This document shows positions 8,206 through 18,124 of a stretch of 60,941 nucleotides of DNA, piece by piece. The position numbers and the translations under genes are program-made. Where the stretch lies: positions 1 through 60,941 of the forward strand of contig JAISNC010000093.1 in the NCBI GenBank assembly GCA_031276355.1, written 5' to 3'. Under the pieces are notes generated by a model. The model saw only the letters and a list, made by a program, of their open reading frames with translations, searched no databases and was not told the origin of the DNA. This DNA is from Odoribacteraceae bacterium (GTDB taxonomy: Bacteria; Bacteroidota; Bacteroidia; Bacteroidales; Marinifilaceae). How positions within the stretch are numbered: the stretch's first letter is position 1; every line of letters starts with the position of its first letter.

Positions 8206-8685
8206 ATGAAAATAAAAACGGGTATAGGCATAGATATTCACCCCTTGGCAGAAGGCCGGGAGTTCTGGCTGGGAGGGATCAAGATCGAACACGAGAAGGG
8301 ATGCGTGGCCCACTCGGACGGGGACGTGCTGATCCACGCGATCTGCGACGCGTTGCTGGGAGCTGCCGGATTGGGCGACATCGGGAGCTATTTCCCGGAT
8401 ACCGACCCGGCGTACAAGGGGATCGACAGCAAGATCTTGTTAAAACGCGTCGCCGGGCTGGTGGAAAAGCAGGGGTTCACGATCGGGAACATCGACTGTG
8501 TCGTGTGCCTGCAACGCCCGAAGATCAAGGCGTACGTGCTTGATATGAGGCAGTGTCTCGCGGAGATCTTACACATGGAGATCGTTGACCTGACGATCAA
8601 GGCGACAACCACCGAACACTTGGGATTCGAGGGGAGGGAAGAGGGTGTCTCCGCGTACGCCAGTGTACTGATGATCAAATTGTGA
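8206..8685 (+). CDS. ispF: 2-C-methyl-D-erythritol 2,4-cyclodiphosphate synthase
   Basis: A 159-aa enzyme of the non-mevalonate isoprenoid pathway; it cyclises CDP-methylerythritol 2-phosphate to MEcDP in the cytoplasm. The metal-binding motif GIDIHPL at residues 8-14 (Asp and His ligands) and the second His in HSDGDVLIHAICDALLG at 36-52 are intact. Further family motifs are DIGSYFPDTDP and the C-terminal IKATTTEHLGFEGREEG. Length fits the usual 155-160 aa. It stands alone between the divergent RidA-like gene and the ECF sigma gene 60 bp downstream. Confidence 0.97.
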   Translation: MKIKTGIGIDIHPLAEGREFWLGGIKIEHEKGCVAHSDGDVLIHAICDALLGAAGLGDIGSYFPDTDPAYKGIDSKILLKRVAGLVEKQGFTIGNIDCVVCLQRPKIKAYVLDMRQCLAEILHMEIVDLTIKATTTEHLGFEGREEGVSAYASVLMIKL

Positions 8686-8745
8686 TCCCCGCCCACGAGC
8701 ACGCTGCTTGGTTTAGATGATAGTTGCGACGCACGATAAAGGTTG

Positions 8746-9285
8746 ATGATGCAGAACATTATTTTGGAAATACGGTCCGGCGACCGGGAGGCTTTCCGGG
8801 AGTTTTTCGAGGATTATTATCCCGTGCTCTGCTCTTTTGCCCGGAAGTACCTCTTCGACACGGAACGGTGCCGGGACATAGCCCAAGAGGCGCTGCTCAC
8901 GTACTGGGAGGAACGGGGACGGTTTCTTGACCTCTCGGAGGCGCGGCGGTTTTTGTATACCGTCACGCGGAACGCGTGCTTCAACGTGCTGAAGAAGGAG
9001 CGGGCGGCCGACCGCTACCTCCAGGCCTCCGGGCAGGAGTACGCGGATGATTTCGAGGAGAAAATCATAGAGCACGAGGTGTTTCTGTTGCTGCACAAGG
9101 CCGTGAACGGGCTGCCGACCCAGATGCGGCGAATCATCGAGTACTCCCTTCAGGGCATGCGGAACAGCGAGATCGCCCGCGAGATCGGGATCGCCGAGGG
9201 CACGTTGCATACGCTGAAGAAACGCGCTTACAGGAAGTTGCGTGAAGCCATGAAGGATCATTTTTACGTCCTGCTATTTTTTTAG
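8746..9285 (+). CDS. ECF-type RNA polymerase sigma factor
   Basis: A 179-aa ECF sigma-70 factor of the Bacteroidota FecI-like group. Region 2 spans about residues 20-85 (FEDYYPVLCSFARKYLF, then RDIAQEALLTYWE). Region 4 is at 118-170 (LPTQMRRIIEYSLQGMRNSEI, then AREIGIAEGTLHTLKKRAYRKL). The ORF track starts at a TTG at 8743; ATG at 8746 or 8749 is more likely. The next gene is its FecR-type anti-sigma factor, then a SusC with an STN domain, the standard trans-envelope signalling arrangement in which substrate binding at SusC releases the sigma factor to transcribe the uptake genes. Confidence 0.92.
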   Translation: MMQNIILEIRSGDREAFREFFEDYYPVLCSFARKYLFDTERCRDIAQEALLTYWEERGRFLDLSEARRFLYTVTRNACFNVLKKERAADRYLQASGQEYADDFEEKIIEHEVFLLLHKAVNGLPTQMRRIIEYSLQGMRNSEIAREIGIAEGTLHTLKKRAYRKLREAMKDHFYVLLFF

Positions 9286-9369
9286 AAAAAAAAATCTTCC
9301 CGCGGTACCCCAAATATGGTATGATGTTGTTGTACTAATGAGAAACATCAAAACCATAAGGGGTAATCC

Positions 9370-10536
9370 ATGTATAAGAAAGATGAACGAATTGTAGAAG
9401 CCATCGCTGCCCGACTGGCGAAGGTTGCCACGGAGGAGGATCTCCGGGTGATCGCCGTATGGCGGATGGAGTCGGAACGGAACGAGGCGTTGTACCAGCG
9501 TATCACAACCAAAGAGGTGCTGGAAAAGAGCATAGAGGAGTTCCGGCAGGAGGATGTCCAACGCGCGTGGGAACGCGTGGAGCGATTGATGAACGCCTCG
9601 CGCCCGCGTCGCTACACCTTCTTCCGACGGTACGCGGCGGCGGCAGCAGCAGCGCTTATCGTGCTCCCGTTGACGTGGTGGCTTACCTCCCGCGCCCCGT
9701 TAGAAACGGGAGAGGAGTTACCGGACACGCGGAGTTCGGCCAAGGTGCAATTGGTGTTGAGCGACGGCACGACCATCCCCGTCAACGAGGGGAACGCGTC
9801 GATCATCCGGGACAGTGCCGGCACCGTGATCCGGCAAGAAGAGGGGCATCTTGATTACTCGCAGAATGAAGCGCTCCGGGATACTACCCCTATTTTTAAC
9901 GAGATTATCATGGCCAACGGCATGGAGTATACGATGACCCTCTCCGACGGCACCAAGATCTTCTTGAACGCCGAGAGCAAGTTGCGCTTCCCCGTCAAGT
10001 TCACGGGGAAAAAGCGGGTGGTGGAGTTCGAGGGAGAGGGGTACTTTGAGGTGGCGCACGACCCGCAGCACCCGTTTATCGTCCGGGCAGGCGGGATGGA
10101 GGTGACCGTGTTGGGAACGGAGTTTAACTTGCGGGCCTACAAAGACGAGCCGACGGTAGAGACGACGCTGGTAGAGGGAAGCGTGCGGGTGAGTAACGGG
10201 AAGGAGGAGTTCCGGATCGTGCCGGGAGAGCAGGGCGTCTACGAGCACGGGACAAAGCGCATCAGCACGCGGCAGGTGGACGTGACATTGTATACCGCTT
10301 GGCATCGTAACGAGATCAAGTTCAAGGATATGCCATTGGAGGACGTGATGCGCGACCTGGCGCGGTGGTACGGGATCGTCTACGAGTTCTTGGACGAGTC
10401 GTCGCGGAAGATCGAATTTGGCGGCTGCTTTGATCGCTTCGAGCATATCGACCCGATCCTCGACATGTTGCGCCGGACGGAACTGGTAGAGGTGGTCGTC
10501 CGGGAGAGTGTTATCTATATTTCCAAAAAGAAATAA
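9370..10536 (+). CDS. FecR-family anti-sigma factor
   Basis: A 388-aa inner-membrane anti-sigma factor. The cytoplasmic N-terminus (about 1-85) binds the ECF sigma factor, a single transmembrane helix follows (YAAAAAAALIVLPLTWWL, about 87-104), the periplasmic FecR domain is at about 195-290 (SDGTKIFLNAESKLRFPVKF, then EVAHDPQHPFIVRAGGMEVTV), and a C-terminal DUF4974 is at about 315-386 (FKDMPLEDVMRDLARWYGIVY). The periplasmic part is expected to contact the STN domain of the adjacent SusC. The gene lies 84 bp after the sigma gene. A 7-bp hairpin (CGGGAAA/TTTCCCG, 10541-10560) follows the stop before SusC. Confidence 0.93.
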   Translation: MYKKDERIVEAIAARLAKVATEEDLRVIAVWRMESERNEALYQRITTKEVLEKSIEEFRQEDVQRAWERVERLMNASRPRRYTFFRRYAAAAAAALIVLPLTWWLTSRAPLETGEELPDTRSSAKVQLVLSDGTTIPVNEGNASIIRDSAGTVIRQEEGHLDYSQNEALRDTTPIFNEIIMANGMEYTMTLSDGTKIFLNAESKLRFPVKFTGKKRVVEFEGEGYFEVAHDPQHPFIVRAGGMEVTVLGTEFNLRAYKDEPTVETTLVEGSVRVSNGKEEFRIVPGEQGVYEHGTKRISTRQVDVTLYTAWHRNEIKFKDMPLEDVMRDLARWYGIVYEFLDESSRKIEFGGCFDRFEHIDPILDMLRRTELVEVVVRESVIYISKKK

Positions 10537-10606
10537 CGCACGGGAAATGTCAGTTTCCCGCACGTTAAATCACTATAAAGTATGTTCAACTTTAATTCAC
10601 AAATGT

Positions 10607-13600
10607 ATGAAAAAAAACGAAGAAGTGTCCTCGTTGTATTCAAAAAAAACACGAAAAAAGATTTTGAATGCAAGAGGTAATTTGCTCATCTTCTTGCTGG
10701 GGCCTCTTTTATTCCTCCACCCGGGGATATTAGGGGCGTTCCCTCAAGCTCAAACACCTCCCCAGGTGCGATTTCAAGCGGGGAACAAAAGCGTGACCAT
10801 CGACATGAAGAATGTGGATCTGGAGCGGGTGATCTGGGAGATCCAGAAGCAGACGGAGTATGTCTTCATGTACGGGGCCAAAGAGGTGAAGGCCGTGACG
10901 GGCCTGAACGTGGAGGCGAAAGATCGCTCGGCCTTACAGGTGTTGGAGGCATGCCTGCAGGGGAGTGACCTGGTCTACACGGTGGAGGGGGTTAACGTGG
11001 TGATCAAGAAAAAGGCGGCACCTACGGCGCAGACCCAGGAAAAAGTGACGATCAAGGGAGTGGTAAAGGATCAGACCGGGGAGTCATTGCCGGGCGCGGC
11101 CGTGAAGATCAAAGGTACCACGACGGGGGTGGCCACGAACATCGACGGTTCGTTCACGCTCTCGGTGGTGCCGACTCCCGGTATGATTATCCAGATTTCT
11201 TACGTCAGCATGAAGACACAGGAGATCGTCTACTCGGGCCAGACTTCGATCAACGTGGTGCTCGAGGAGATCGTCCAGAGCATCGACGAGGTGATAGTGA
11301 CCGGATATCAGAAGATAGATCGGCGCCTTTTTACCGGATCGGCCGATGTCGTGAAAGCGGAAGACCTGGCCGTGGGGGGCAGTAACGATGTTTCCCGGAT
11401 GTTGCAGGGGAAGTCTTCGGGGGTGCAGGTGCAGAACGTCTCCGGGACGTTTGGCGCGGCACCGAAGATGCGGGTGCGGGGTGCCTCCTCGATCTACGGT
11501 GACCAGAAGCCGCTGTGGGTGGTGGACAATATCGTGCTGGAGGACGTGGTGGACGTGTCAGCGGACGACCTCTCCTCCGGGGATGCCAAGACCCTGATCA
11601 GTTCTGCCGTGGCCGGGCTAAATCCAGATGACATCGAGAGTTTCCAGATATTGAAAGATGCCTCCGCGACGGCGTTCTACGGCGCGCGGGCGATGAACGG
11701 CGTGGTCGTGATTACCACGAAGCGAGGCAAGGCCGGGGTGACCCGGGTGGGGTACTCGGGAGAGTTTACCATGCGACTAAAACCCTCGTATCGCGAGTAT
11801 AATATCATGAACTCCCAGCAACAGATGATGCTCTACCGGGACATGGAGGCCAAAGGGTGGCTGAATTACGCGGACGTGTCGCAGGCGGCGGCCGGGGGCG
11901 TTTACCGGAAGATGTACGACGCGCTGGATCATTACGATCCCGTGACGGGGACGTTCGAGTTGAGGAACACCCCGGAAGAGCGAATGCGCTACCTGCAGCA
12001 GTTCGAGAAGGTAAATACCGACTGGTTCGGGCTTTTGTTCAATAATTCCGTGCAGCAAAGCCATTCGGTGAATCTCTCTGGGGGATCCGAGAAGGCCACC
12101 TTTTTCGCTTCGATGAGTTTGCTGTACGATCCGGGCTGGAGTGTCGGCGACAAGGTGAGCCGTTACACGGCTAACATGAACGCCTCGTTTATCATCAATG
12201 ATTACCTCACGTTTAATATCGCCACCACGAACTCGTTGCGGCAACAGTTGGCTCCCGGCACGATCGCCCGCGAAACGGATCCCGTTAACGGCACGGTCTC
12301 CCGGGAATTTGACTTGAATCCCTTCAGCTTCGCCCTGAACACGAGCCGCACGATGCGCCCCTATGATAACGACGGGAAGTTGGATTTTTACGTGATGAAC
12401 TACGCCCCGTTTAACATTATCCACGAGTTAAAAAAGAACTACCTCGACATCGACATGCTGGATTCCCAGTTCCAGACGGAGTTCGAGATCCGCCCCATGA
12501 GGGGCTGGGACATCAAGGCGATGGGATCTATTCGCTTCGTGAAGTCCACGCGGGAACACAAGATCCGGGAAGGCTCCAACTTGGCGGAGTGCTACCGGGC
12601 CGATGGCAACGCGACCGTTCGCAAGGCCAACTCTTACCTGTACGCCGACCCGGAGATCCCCGGCTCGGTGCCTGTCACCGTGTTGCCACAAGGGGGCTTT
12701 TATAACCGGGTGGACAACCGGCTGTTAAATACCTACTTCCGGGCCATGACGAACTACACTTCGTCGGTGAACGACCTGCACATGTATAACGTGACCGCCG
12801 GGATGGAGGTGAGGAAAGCGGATCGCCGGGAGTCGTACTCGAACGGGTACGGCATTCAATACGACCGGGGCAATGTCCCCTTTATTGACTATCGGATCCT
12901 CAAAAAAGTGCTGGAACGAGGAGATAACTATTACGGCATGGGGAACTCTTACGAGCGTTTTGTCGCTTTTTTCGTATCGGGAGGGTATAACTGGTCCAGC
13001 AAGTATACCTTTAACGTCACCGGTCGCTATGACGGGTCGAACCGGATGGGGCAAACCCGCTCCTCTCGCTGGTTGCCCACGTGGAATATTAGCGGCGCGT
13101 GGCACTTGCACGAAGAGTCTTTTATAAAAAATATCGAGTCCATCTCGACACTGACCCTCCGCTCTACCTACGGGCTAACAGCCAGCATGGGGCCGACGAC
13201 GAACGCCAAGGTGGTGTACTATAACGACATCTCCTTTCGTCCCACGCAAGCGGAACGGGAAAACCAGATCATTATCGACCAGCTGGAGAACTCCAAGCTC
13301 ACGTGGGAAAAGCAGTACGAGTTTAACGTGGGCGTGGATCTCGGGTTGGTCGGCAACCGGGTCAGCATCAGCACGGATGTCTATTTCCGCAATGGCTTCG
13401 ATCTGATCGGGCGCTTGCAGACCTCCGGCATCGGGGGTGAAGCCATCAAGCTGGCGAACTACGCGAACATGGCCTCAAGCGGCATGGAGTTCACGCTGAA
13501 CACGAAAAATATCACGAACCCGCGCTTTAACTGGACGACGAACATCACTTTCGCCTATAACCAGAACAAGATCACGAAGCTCAACTCGAGTATTAACGTG

Positions 13601-14311
13601 ATGGGGATGATCTCCTCCGCCGGTGCCGCCGTGGAGCGCTACCCCGTGCGCGGGATCTTCGCCATCCCGTTCATGGGATTAACTTCCGACGGGTTGCCCA
13701 CGTTCTTGGATCAAAACGAGAAGGTGGGTGTTTCCAGTATCAACTTCCAGGAGAGCCAGAACCTGGATTTCCTGAAATACATGGGGCCGGTGGATCCCAA
13801 GTATGTCGGGGGATTTGACAACAACTTCACCTATGGTCCTTTCCGGGCGAACATCTTCTTCACCTACCAGTTCGGTAACAAGGTGTGGCTCTACCCGGCT
13901 TTTAGCTACCGCTACTTCGACAACGACGCGCTCCCCAAGGAGTTGGCCGACCGGTGGATGGTGCCCGGCGACGAGCAACGTACCAACATCCCGGCCTTGG
14001 TGTCGAGAAGGCAGTACGCTTTTGATGCCAAGTTGCCGGTGGCTTACAACGCGTACAACCACTCAACGGTACGGGTGGTGAAGGGCGATTTTATCCGGCT
14101 GAAAGAGCTTTCCGTGAGTTACGACCTGCCGAAGGAGTGGGTCAAGAGTTTCAAGCTGGAGAACGCCTCGATGCGATTCTCGGCTTCCAATCTGCTCCTT
14201 TTGTACTCGGATAAGAAGTTAAAAGGCCAAGACCCGGAGTTCGCCCGTTCGGGGGGAGTATCCCTGCCCGTGCCGCGGCAGTTTTCGTTAGCACTCAAGG
14301 TTGGATTTTAA
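10607..14311 (+). CDS. SusC/RagA TonB-linked outer membrane protein with STN domain
   Basis: A 1234-aa TonB-dependent transporter. After the signal region (NLLIFLLGPLLFLHPG) come an STN signalling domain (about 62-135: VDLERVIWEIQKQTEYVFMY), a carboxypeptidase-regulatory-like domain (about 148-235: IKGVVKDQTGESLPGAAV), the plug (about 239-375, with VITTKRG) and a 22-strand barrel ending in Phe. The track ORF begins at 10508 inside fecR; ATG at 10607 (MKKNEEV) gives a sensible signal peptide. The STN domain and the upstream sigma/FecR pair mark it as the sensor for the locus. It forms a lidded transporter with the following SusD. The substrate is unknown. Confidence 0.95.
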   Translation: MKKNEEVSSLYSKKTRKKILNARGNLLIFLLGPLLFLHPGILGAFPQAQTPPQVRFQAGNKSVTIDMKNVDLERVIWEIQKQTEYVFMYGAKEVKAVTGLNVEAKDRSALQVLEACLQGSDLVYTVEGVNVVIKKKAAPTAQTQEKVTIKGVVKDQTGESLPGAAVKIKGTTTGVATNIDGSFTLSVVPTPGMIIQISYVSMKTQEIVYSGQTSINVVLEEIVQSIDEVIVTGYQKIDRRLFTGSADVVKAEDLAVGGSNDVSRMLQGKSSGVQVQNVSGTFGAAPKMRVRGASSIYGDQKPLWVVDNIVLEDVVDVSADDLSSGDAKTLISSAVAGLNPDDIESFQILKDASATAFYGARAMNGVVVITTKRGKAGVTRVGYSGEFTMRLKPSYREYNIMNSQQQMMLYRDMEAKGWLNYADVSQAAAGGVYRKMYDALDHYDPVTGTFELRNTPEERMRYLQQFEKVNTDWFGLLFNNSVQQSHSVNLSGGSEKATFFASMSLLYDPGWSVGDKVSRYTANMNASFIINDYLTFNIATTNSLRQQLAPGTIARETDPVNGTVSREFDLNPFSFALNTSRTMRPYDNDGKLDFYVMNYAPFNIIHELKKNYLDIDMLDSQFQTEFEIRPMRGWDIKAMGSIRFVKSTREHKIREGSNLAECYRADGNATVRKANSYLYADPEIPGSVPVTVLPQGGFYNRVDNRLLNTYFRAMTNYTSSVNDLHMYNVTAGMEVRKADRRESYSNGYGIQYDRGNVPFIDYRILKKVLERGDNYYGMGNSYERFVAFFVSGGYNWSSKYTFNVTGRYDGSNRMGQTRSSRWLPTWNISGAWHLHEESFIKNIESISTLTLRSTYGLTASMGPTTNAKVVYYNDISFRPTQAERENQIIIDQLENSKLTWEKQYEFNVGVDLGLVGNRVSISTDVYFRNGFDLIGRLQTSGIGGEAIKLANYANMASSGMEFTLNTKNITNPRFNWTTNITFAYNQNKITKLNSSINVMGMISSAGAAVERYPVRGIFAIPFMGLTSDGLPTFLDQNEKVGVSSINFQESQNLDFLKYMGPVDPKYVGGFDNNFTYGPFRANIFFTYQFGNKVWLYPAFSYRYFDNDALPKELADRWMVPGDEQRTNIPALVSRRQYAFDAKLPVAYNAYNHSTVRVVKGDFIRLKELSVSYDLPKEWVKSFKLENASMRFSASNLLLLYSDKKLKGQDPEFARSGGVSLPVPRQFSLALKVGF

Positions 14312-14323
14312 ATACAGGGAATT

Positions 14324-15841
14324 ATGAGAAGACACATTATTAATATCGTATCGATTTTTACCCTCTTTTTGGGCGGGTGTGAATCCTTCTTGAGCAAGGT
14401 GCCGGACGATCGCACCCAGATCACCGACATGGAGGCCGTGAAAGCCCTCCTCGTATCGGCCTATCCCGAGGCACAGTACATGATGATCGGCGAGGTGATG
14501 AGTGATAATGCCGATGACAAAGGCACGTACCTCGTATCCTCCGTCGCGGTGGCGATCGAGGAGTGTTATTTCTGGAAAGAGGTCACCTCCGAATACCAGG
14601 ACTCTCCCAGCTTTTACTGGGCAAACTGTTACAGCGCCATCGCGGCCGCCAACCACGCGCTGGAGGCGATCGAAACGATGGGGAACACGCCGGAGTTGCT
14701 GCCCTACCGCGGGGAGGCGTTGTTGTGCCGGGCCTACGCTCATTTCATGCTGGTGAATTTCTGGGGCGAGCATTTCGATCCCGTCACCTCGGCGACGGAA
14801 CTGGGCGTGCCCTATGCGACGATCCCGGAGAAGGTCGACTTGGCCTATTACCAGCGGATCACCGTGAAGGAGGTCTACAACCTGATCGAAAAAGACCTGA
14901 AAGAGGGGTTACCCTTGATCCGGGACGACGTGTACGACGTGGCCAAGTATCATTTTAACCGGGAAGCGGCCAACGCGTTTGCCGCTCGTTACTACACCTT
15001 CCGCGGGGACAGCTGGGATCTGGTCAAGCAGTATAGCAATGCCGTGCTGGGCGAAGGGGGCGATTTCAAGAATTACCTGCGGGATTATCCCGGCAAGTAC
15101 AGGCCGCTCTCGTCGAATCCCGTGGAGTTTGCCAAGCTCTACACGAACTACGGGGAGGCCAGCAATCTCATGCTGATCGCCGGCTACTCCTACTGGGGCA
15201 ACACGGCCGGCTTCGCCCGTTACGGGATGTCGCAACGGGTGCAGAAATGGGTCCTCGACTCGCTGGACATCGCCAACACGCCGTGGATGAATAGCTTGAT
15301 CTGGGGCACCTATCCGCACTACGTGATTTACAAGTTCACCCCCTTCTTCAAGTATCTCTATCCCGGGTCGGATCTGGGTTATCTGTTCGCGTTTAACCCG
15401 GCCTTTACTGCCGAGGAGGTGATGTTTAACCGGATGGAGGCTTACGTGATGAATCACCAGTTCGACGAGATCATCCGGGATTTCCACGTCTACTGGAGCC
15501 TACGGACCAATAACTATGCCCCTGACCCGAAATTCTTCGACAAGATCAAGGAGTATTACAACGAACGCCTGAAAGGGAAGTGGGAGCGTCCCGACCCCTG
15601 GTACCGGGATCAGTTGGACGAAGATCAGTTGGTGATGTTGAAATACATCACGGATGTCAAGCGGAAGGAGTTCATGCAACAGGGCATGAGATGGTTCGAT
15701 ATTAAACGCTTCCACATACCGGTGAGACACGTCGTCTACGCGAGTGCCGAGTACGTGGATCTGACGAAGGACGATCCGCGGCGGGTGTTGCAGATCCCTC
15801 CCACGGCAATAGATTATGGTATCACCCCTAACCCACGTTAA
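14324..15841 (+). CDS. SusD/RagB family nutrient-binding lipoprotein
   Basis: A 505-aa outer-membrane lipoprotein (lipobox LFLGGC, Cys near residue 19) that caps the SusC barrel and binds ligand. N-terminal SusD features are seen: KVPDDRTQITDMEAVKALL, then tetratricopeptide-type helices (YRGEALLCRAYAHFMLVNFW). The C-terminal RagB signature is clear: KRKEFMQQGMRWFDIKRF near residue 445. It starts 12 bp after SusC, in the same operon. It is paralogous to the SusD at 21548 in the second copy of this module (shared MRWFDIKRFH, LLVSAYP and LCRA motifs). Confidence 0.93.
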   Translation: MRRHIINIVSIFTLFLGGCESFLSKVPDDRTQITDMEAVKALLVSAYPEAQYMMIGEVMSDNADDKGTYLVSSVAVAIEECYFWKEVTSEYQDSPSFYWANCYSAIAAANHALEAIETMGNTPELLPYRGEALLCRAYAHFMLVNFWGEHFDPVTSATELGVPYATIPEKVDLAYYQRITVKEVYNLIEKDLKEGLPLIRDDVYDVAKYHFNREAANAFAARYYTFRGDSWDLVKQYSNAVLGEGGDFKNYLRDYPGKYRPLSSNPVEFAKLYTNYGEASNLMLIAGYSYWGNTAGFARYGMSQRVQKWVLDSLDIANTPWMNSLIWGTYPHYVIYKFTPFFKYLYPGSDLGYLFAFNPAFTAEEVMFNRMEAYVMNHQFDEIIRDFHVYWSLRTNNYAPDPKFFDKIKEYYNERLKGKWERPDPWYRDQLDEDQLVMLKYITDVKRKEFMQQGMRWFDIKRFHIPVRHVVYASAEYVDLTKDDPRRVLQIPPTAIDYGITPNPR

Positions 15842-15853
15842 AAAAGACAGATC

Positions 15854-16714
15854 ATGAAGAATAAACGCTATATCATTATCACGCTCCTGGCACTCTTGGC
15901 CTTGGGGAGTTCTTGTGGACGAGAGAAGTTCGAGAAGAGCATTTACGACATCGTCGAGCCTCGCTTGGACGAGTTAGCCCAGTGGGTGCGCGACAGTTTC
16001 GTCACCCCGTACAATATAGAGGTGCTGTATCGCTGGGAGGACATGGAGACAGACATGTCGCATAACCTGGTGCCTCCGACCCAATCGCGCGTGAAACGCT
16101 TCTTGCAGATGGTGAAAATCAGTTTTATCGACACGTATGTTCGTCTCGTGGGGAAGAACGTGGTGAACCCGATCTTTCCCAAGCAGCTTCTGTTGCTGGG
16201 GACGGGCGCCTTCTCCAGCGACGGTACGATCTCGTTGGGAACGGCCGACGCGGGGAAGAAGATCATCTTGTATAACGTGGACGAGTACTACTCCCACTCC
16301 AAAAGCCGGGATACGATCCGGAAGTTTGTCCACACCATGCACCACGAGTTCATGCATATCTTGAACCAGCAAAAGGCCTACCAGTTGGCGTTCAAAAAGA
16401 TCACGCCGGCCTCTTACACGATAAGCTGGTTCAACGAGTCGGAAACCAGCGCGTTAACTGCCGGCTTCGTCACGCCGTACGCGATGGCCGAACCGGACGA
16501 GGATATCGCGGAGACCTTCTCTAACTACGTCGATCACTCGCAAACGGAGTGGGATAACTTGCTCTCCCGCGCCCCCGCGAGCGGACGGGCCTTGATACAG
16601 AAAAAAGTAGAGATGGTACGTACCTACATGGAGGAGGCGTGGCACATCGACATGGACGCGCTACGTGACTTGATACAACAATCCATCCAGGAAGTGGCAA
16701 GCGGTAACTTTTAA
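15854..16714 (+). CDS. Putative zinc-binding metallopeptidase (Mx1-type) lipoprotein
   Basis: A 286-aa secreted lipoprotein (lipobox ALGSSC) of the Bacteroidota putative zinc metallopeptidase family found beside SusC/SusD pairs. The zinc site HHEFMHILNQQ (HExxH) is at about residues 161-171. A downstream acidic segment, AEPDEDIAETFSNYV (about 214-228), probably supplies the third ligand. Catalytic activity has to my knowledge not been shown for most members. Its place directly after SusD suggests it works on a peptide or protein ligand at the cell surface. A paralogue lies at 23118. Confidence 0.85.
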   Translation: MKNKRYIIITLLALLALGSSCGREKFEKSIYDIVEPRLDELAQWVRDSFVTPYNIEVLYRWEDMETDMSHNLVPPTQSRVKRFLQMVKISFIDTYVRLVGKNVVNPIFPKQLLLLGTGAFSSDGTISLGTADAGKKIILYNVDEYYSHSKSRDTIRKFVHTMHHEFMHILNQQKAYQLAFKKITPASYTISWFNESETSALTAGFVTPYAMAEPDEDIAETFSNYVDHSQTEWDNLLSRAPASGRALIQKKVEMVRTYMEEAWHIDMDALRDLIQQSIQEVASGNF

Positions 16715-16726
16715 AAAGCAAAAGCA

Positions 16727-18097
16727 ATGAAAACAAGAGAGATATTATGGTTACTTCCTTTATTTTCACTGTTCGCGCGGTGTACGGTACAGGAGGATTA
16801 TATCTTTGAAGAGAGCGCGACCGCTCGCATCAAAGCATACATCACCGCGTGTCAGACGGTGATCACGCAACCCGAACACGGGTGGAAGGTGCTGTTCGAA
16901 CCCAACAAACAGAGCCTTGGAGGGTATCACGTGGTCATGAAGTTCCACGAGGACGGGAGCGTGCGGATGGTGTGCGATTTCCTCGAGGAGGAGTCTACCT
17001 CCACCTACTCCTTCAACGAGTCGCAGGGAGCGGTGCTCTGCATGGACTCCTACTCCGCGTTGCACTATCTATCCGATCCGCGTGTCCCGCGCAATGGGAT
17101 TCTTGGCGTGGGATTGGAAGGGGAGTTCGAGTTTGTCATTAAAGAGGTAACGCCCGATTCGATGGTTTTCTTCGGGAAGAAACGGGGGGAACCCGTCGTG
17201 TTTTACCCGGCCGAAGAGGCCGATTGGACGGGACGGATGGCGCTATACCGCAATCACATCGAGAAGATGGCACCCCAGGAGGACTCTCCCTTCTTCCGGG
17301 CGTTGACGATGAACCAAACTGCCATTAACCTGGTCTATGACCCACCCACCCGTACGATTATCTATACCTATTCCGATGACAAGAGCAAACAAATATTGTC
17401 GGCCTGGACGCGGGTGTACGGCACCGAGGAGGGCGTTCGCTTCTCGCCCGCGATACGCGTGAACGGCGTGGTACTGGATCAGTTGCGCTACAACAACACG
17501 ACCCACCTCTTCGAGGTCGGCACTCCCGGCGTGGTCGGCTCGTTGAGATACAGCAATACTCCTCCCTTCCCGTTCTATAACTCGCTCGACATGTTGCAAG
17601 CCCGCTCCACGTTCGCTTGCACGCCGCTGGTGGGCAGTATCTCCGGGAGCCTGACGAGTATCATAGATTTCATCGAGGCCTTGATGGGAGGCCACTCGAT
17701 CTACATGACCTCCGAGTTACAATTTGGCTACCGGGCCTTGGTCATGGCGGGGATGAAACAGTTCCGCATCATCTGGGATATTGATGGTAAAGGTCCCTGG
17801 TTCTCCTTTTACGGGGCGAAAAACGCGATCTCGGAGGCTCAATACTCCCTGAGCTATAAATTAAACATGGAGGTATTGAGAGATTCCCGGGATCAGGTGC
17901 GCTTCACCTGGACGGACGAACGTCAGACCAACGACGCGGAGTTTGCCACGGCCATGGTGCAACAGCCCGGATTCGCCGCGTTCCGCACGTTCATCATTGA
18001 TCCTGCAGGCTTCACGATCGTGCCGAGTTCCAACGAACGCTTCTACTTGGTGAACTTGAACGACTCGAAACGCTGGCTATTGTTGTCAAAAGAGTAA
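16727..18097 (+). CDS. DUF4302 family lipoprotein
   Basis: A 456-aa lipoprotein (lipobox LFARC, Cys near residue 19) matching the DUF4302 pattern: an N-terminal IFEESATARIKAYITAC helix, then HGWKVLFEPN, FNESQGAVLCMDSYSALHYL and GLEGEFEFVIKEV. These proteins accompany SusC/SusD and Mx1 peptidase genes in Bacteroidales; the function is unknown. The gene lies 12 bp after the peptidase gene, with a short A-rich spacer before ATG that recurs through this operon. The second-module paralogue is at 23979. Confidence 0.85.
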   Translation: MKTREILWLLPLFSLFARCTVQEDYIFEESATARIKAYITACQTVITQPEHGWKVLFEPNKQSLGGYHVVMKFHEDGSVRMVCDFLEEESTSTYSFNESQGAVLCMDSYSALHYLSDPRVPRNGILGVGLEGEFEFVIKEVTPDSMVFFGKKRGEPVVFYPAEEADWTGRMALYRNHIEKMAPQEDSPFFRALTMNQTAINLVYDPPTRTIIYTYSDDKSKQILSAWTRVYGTEEGVRFSPAIRVNGVVLDQLRYNNTTHLFEVGTPGVVGSLRYSNTPPFPFYNSLDMLQARSTFACTPLVGSISGSLTSIIDFIEALMGGHSIYMTSELQFGYRALVMAGMKQFRIIWDIDGKGPWFSFYGAKNAISEAQYSLSYKLNMEVLRDSRDQVRFTWTDERQTNDAEFATAMVQQPGFAAFRTFIIDPAGFTIVPSSNERFYLVNLNDSKRWLLLSKE

Positions 18098-18124
18098 TCG
18101 ATTGTTTTTAAATAAGAAAAACGT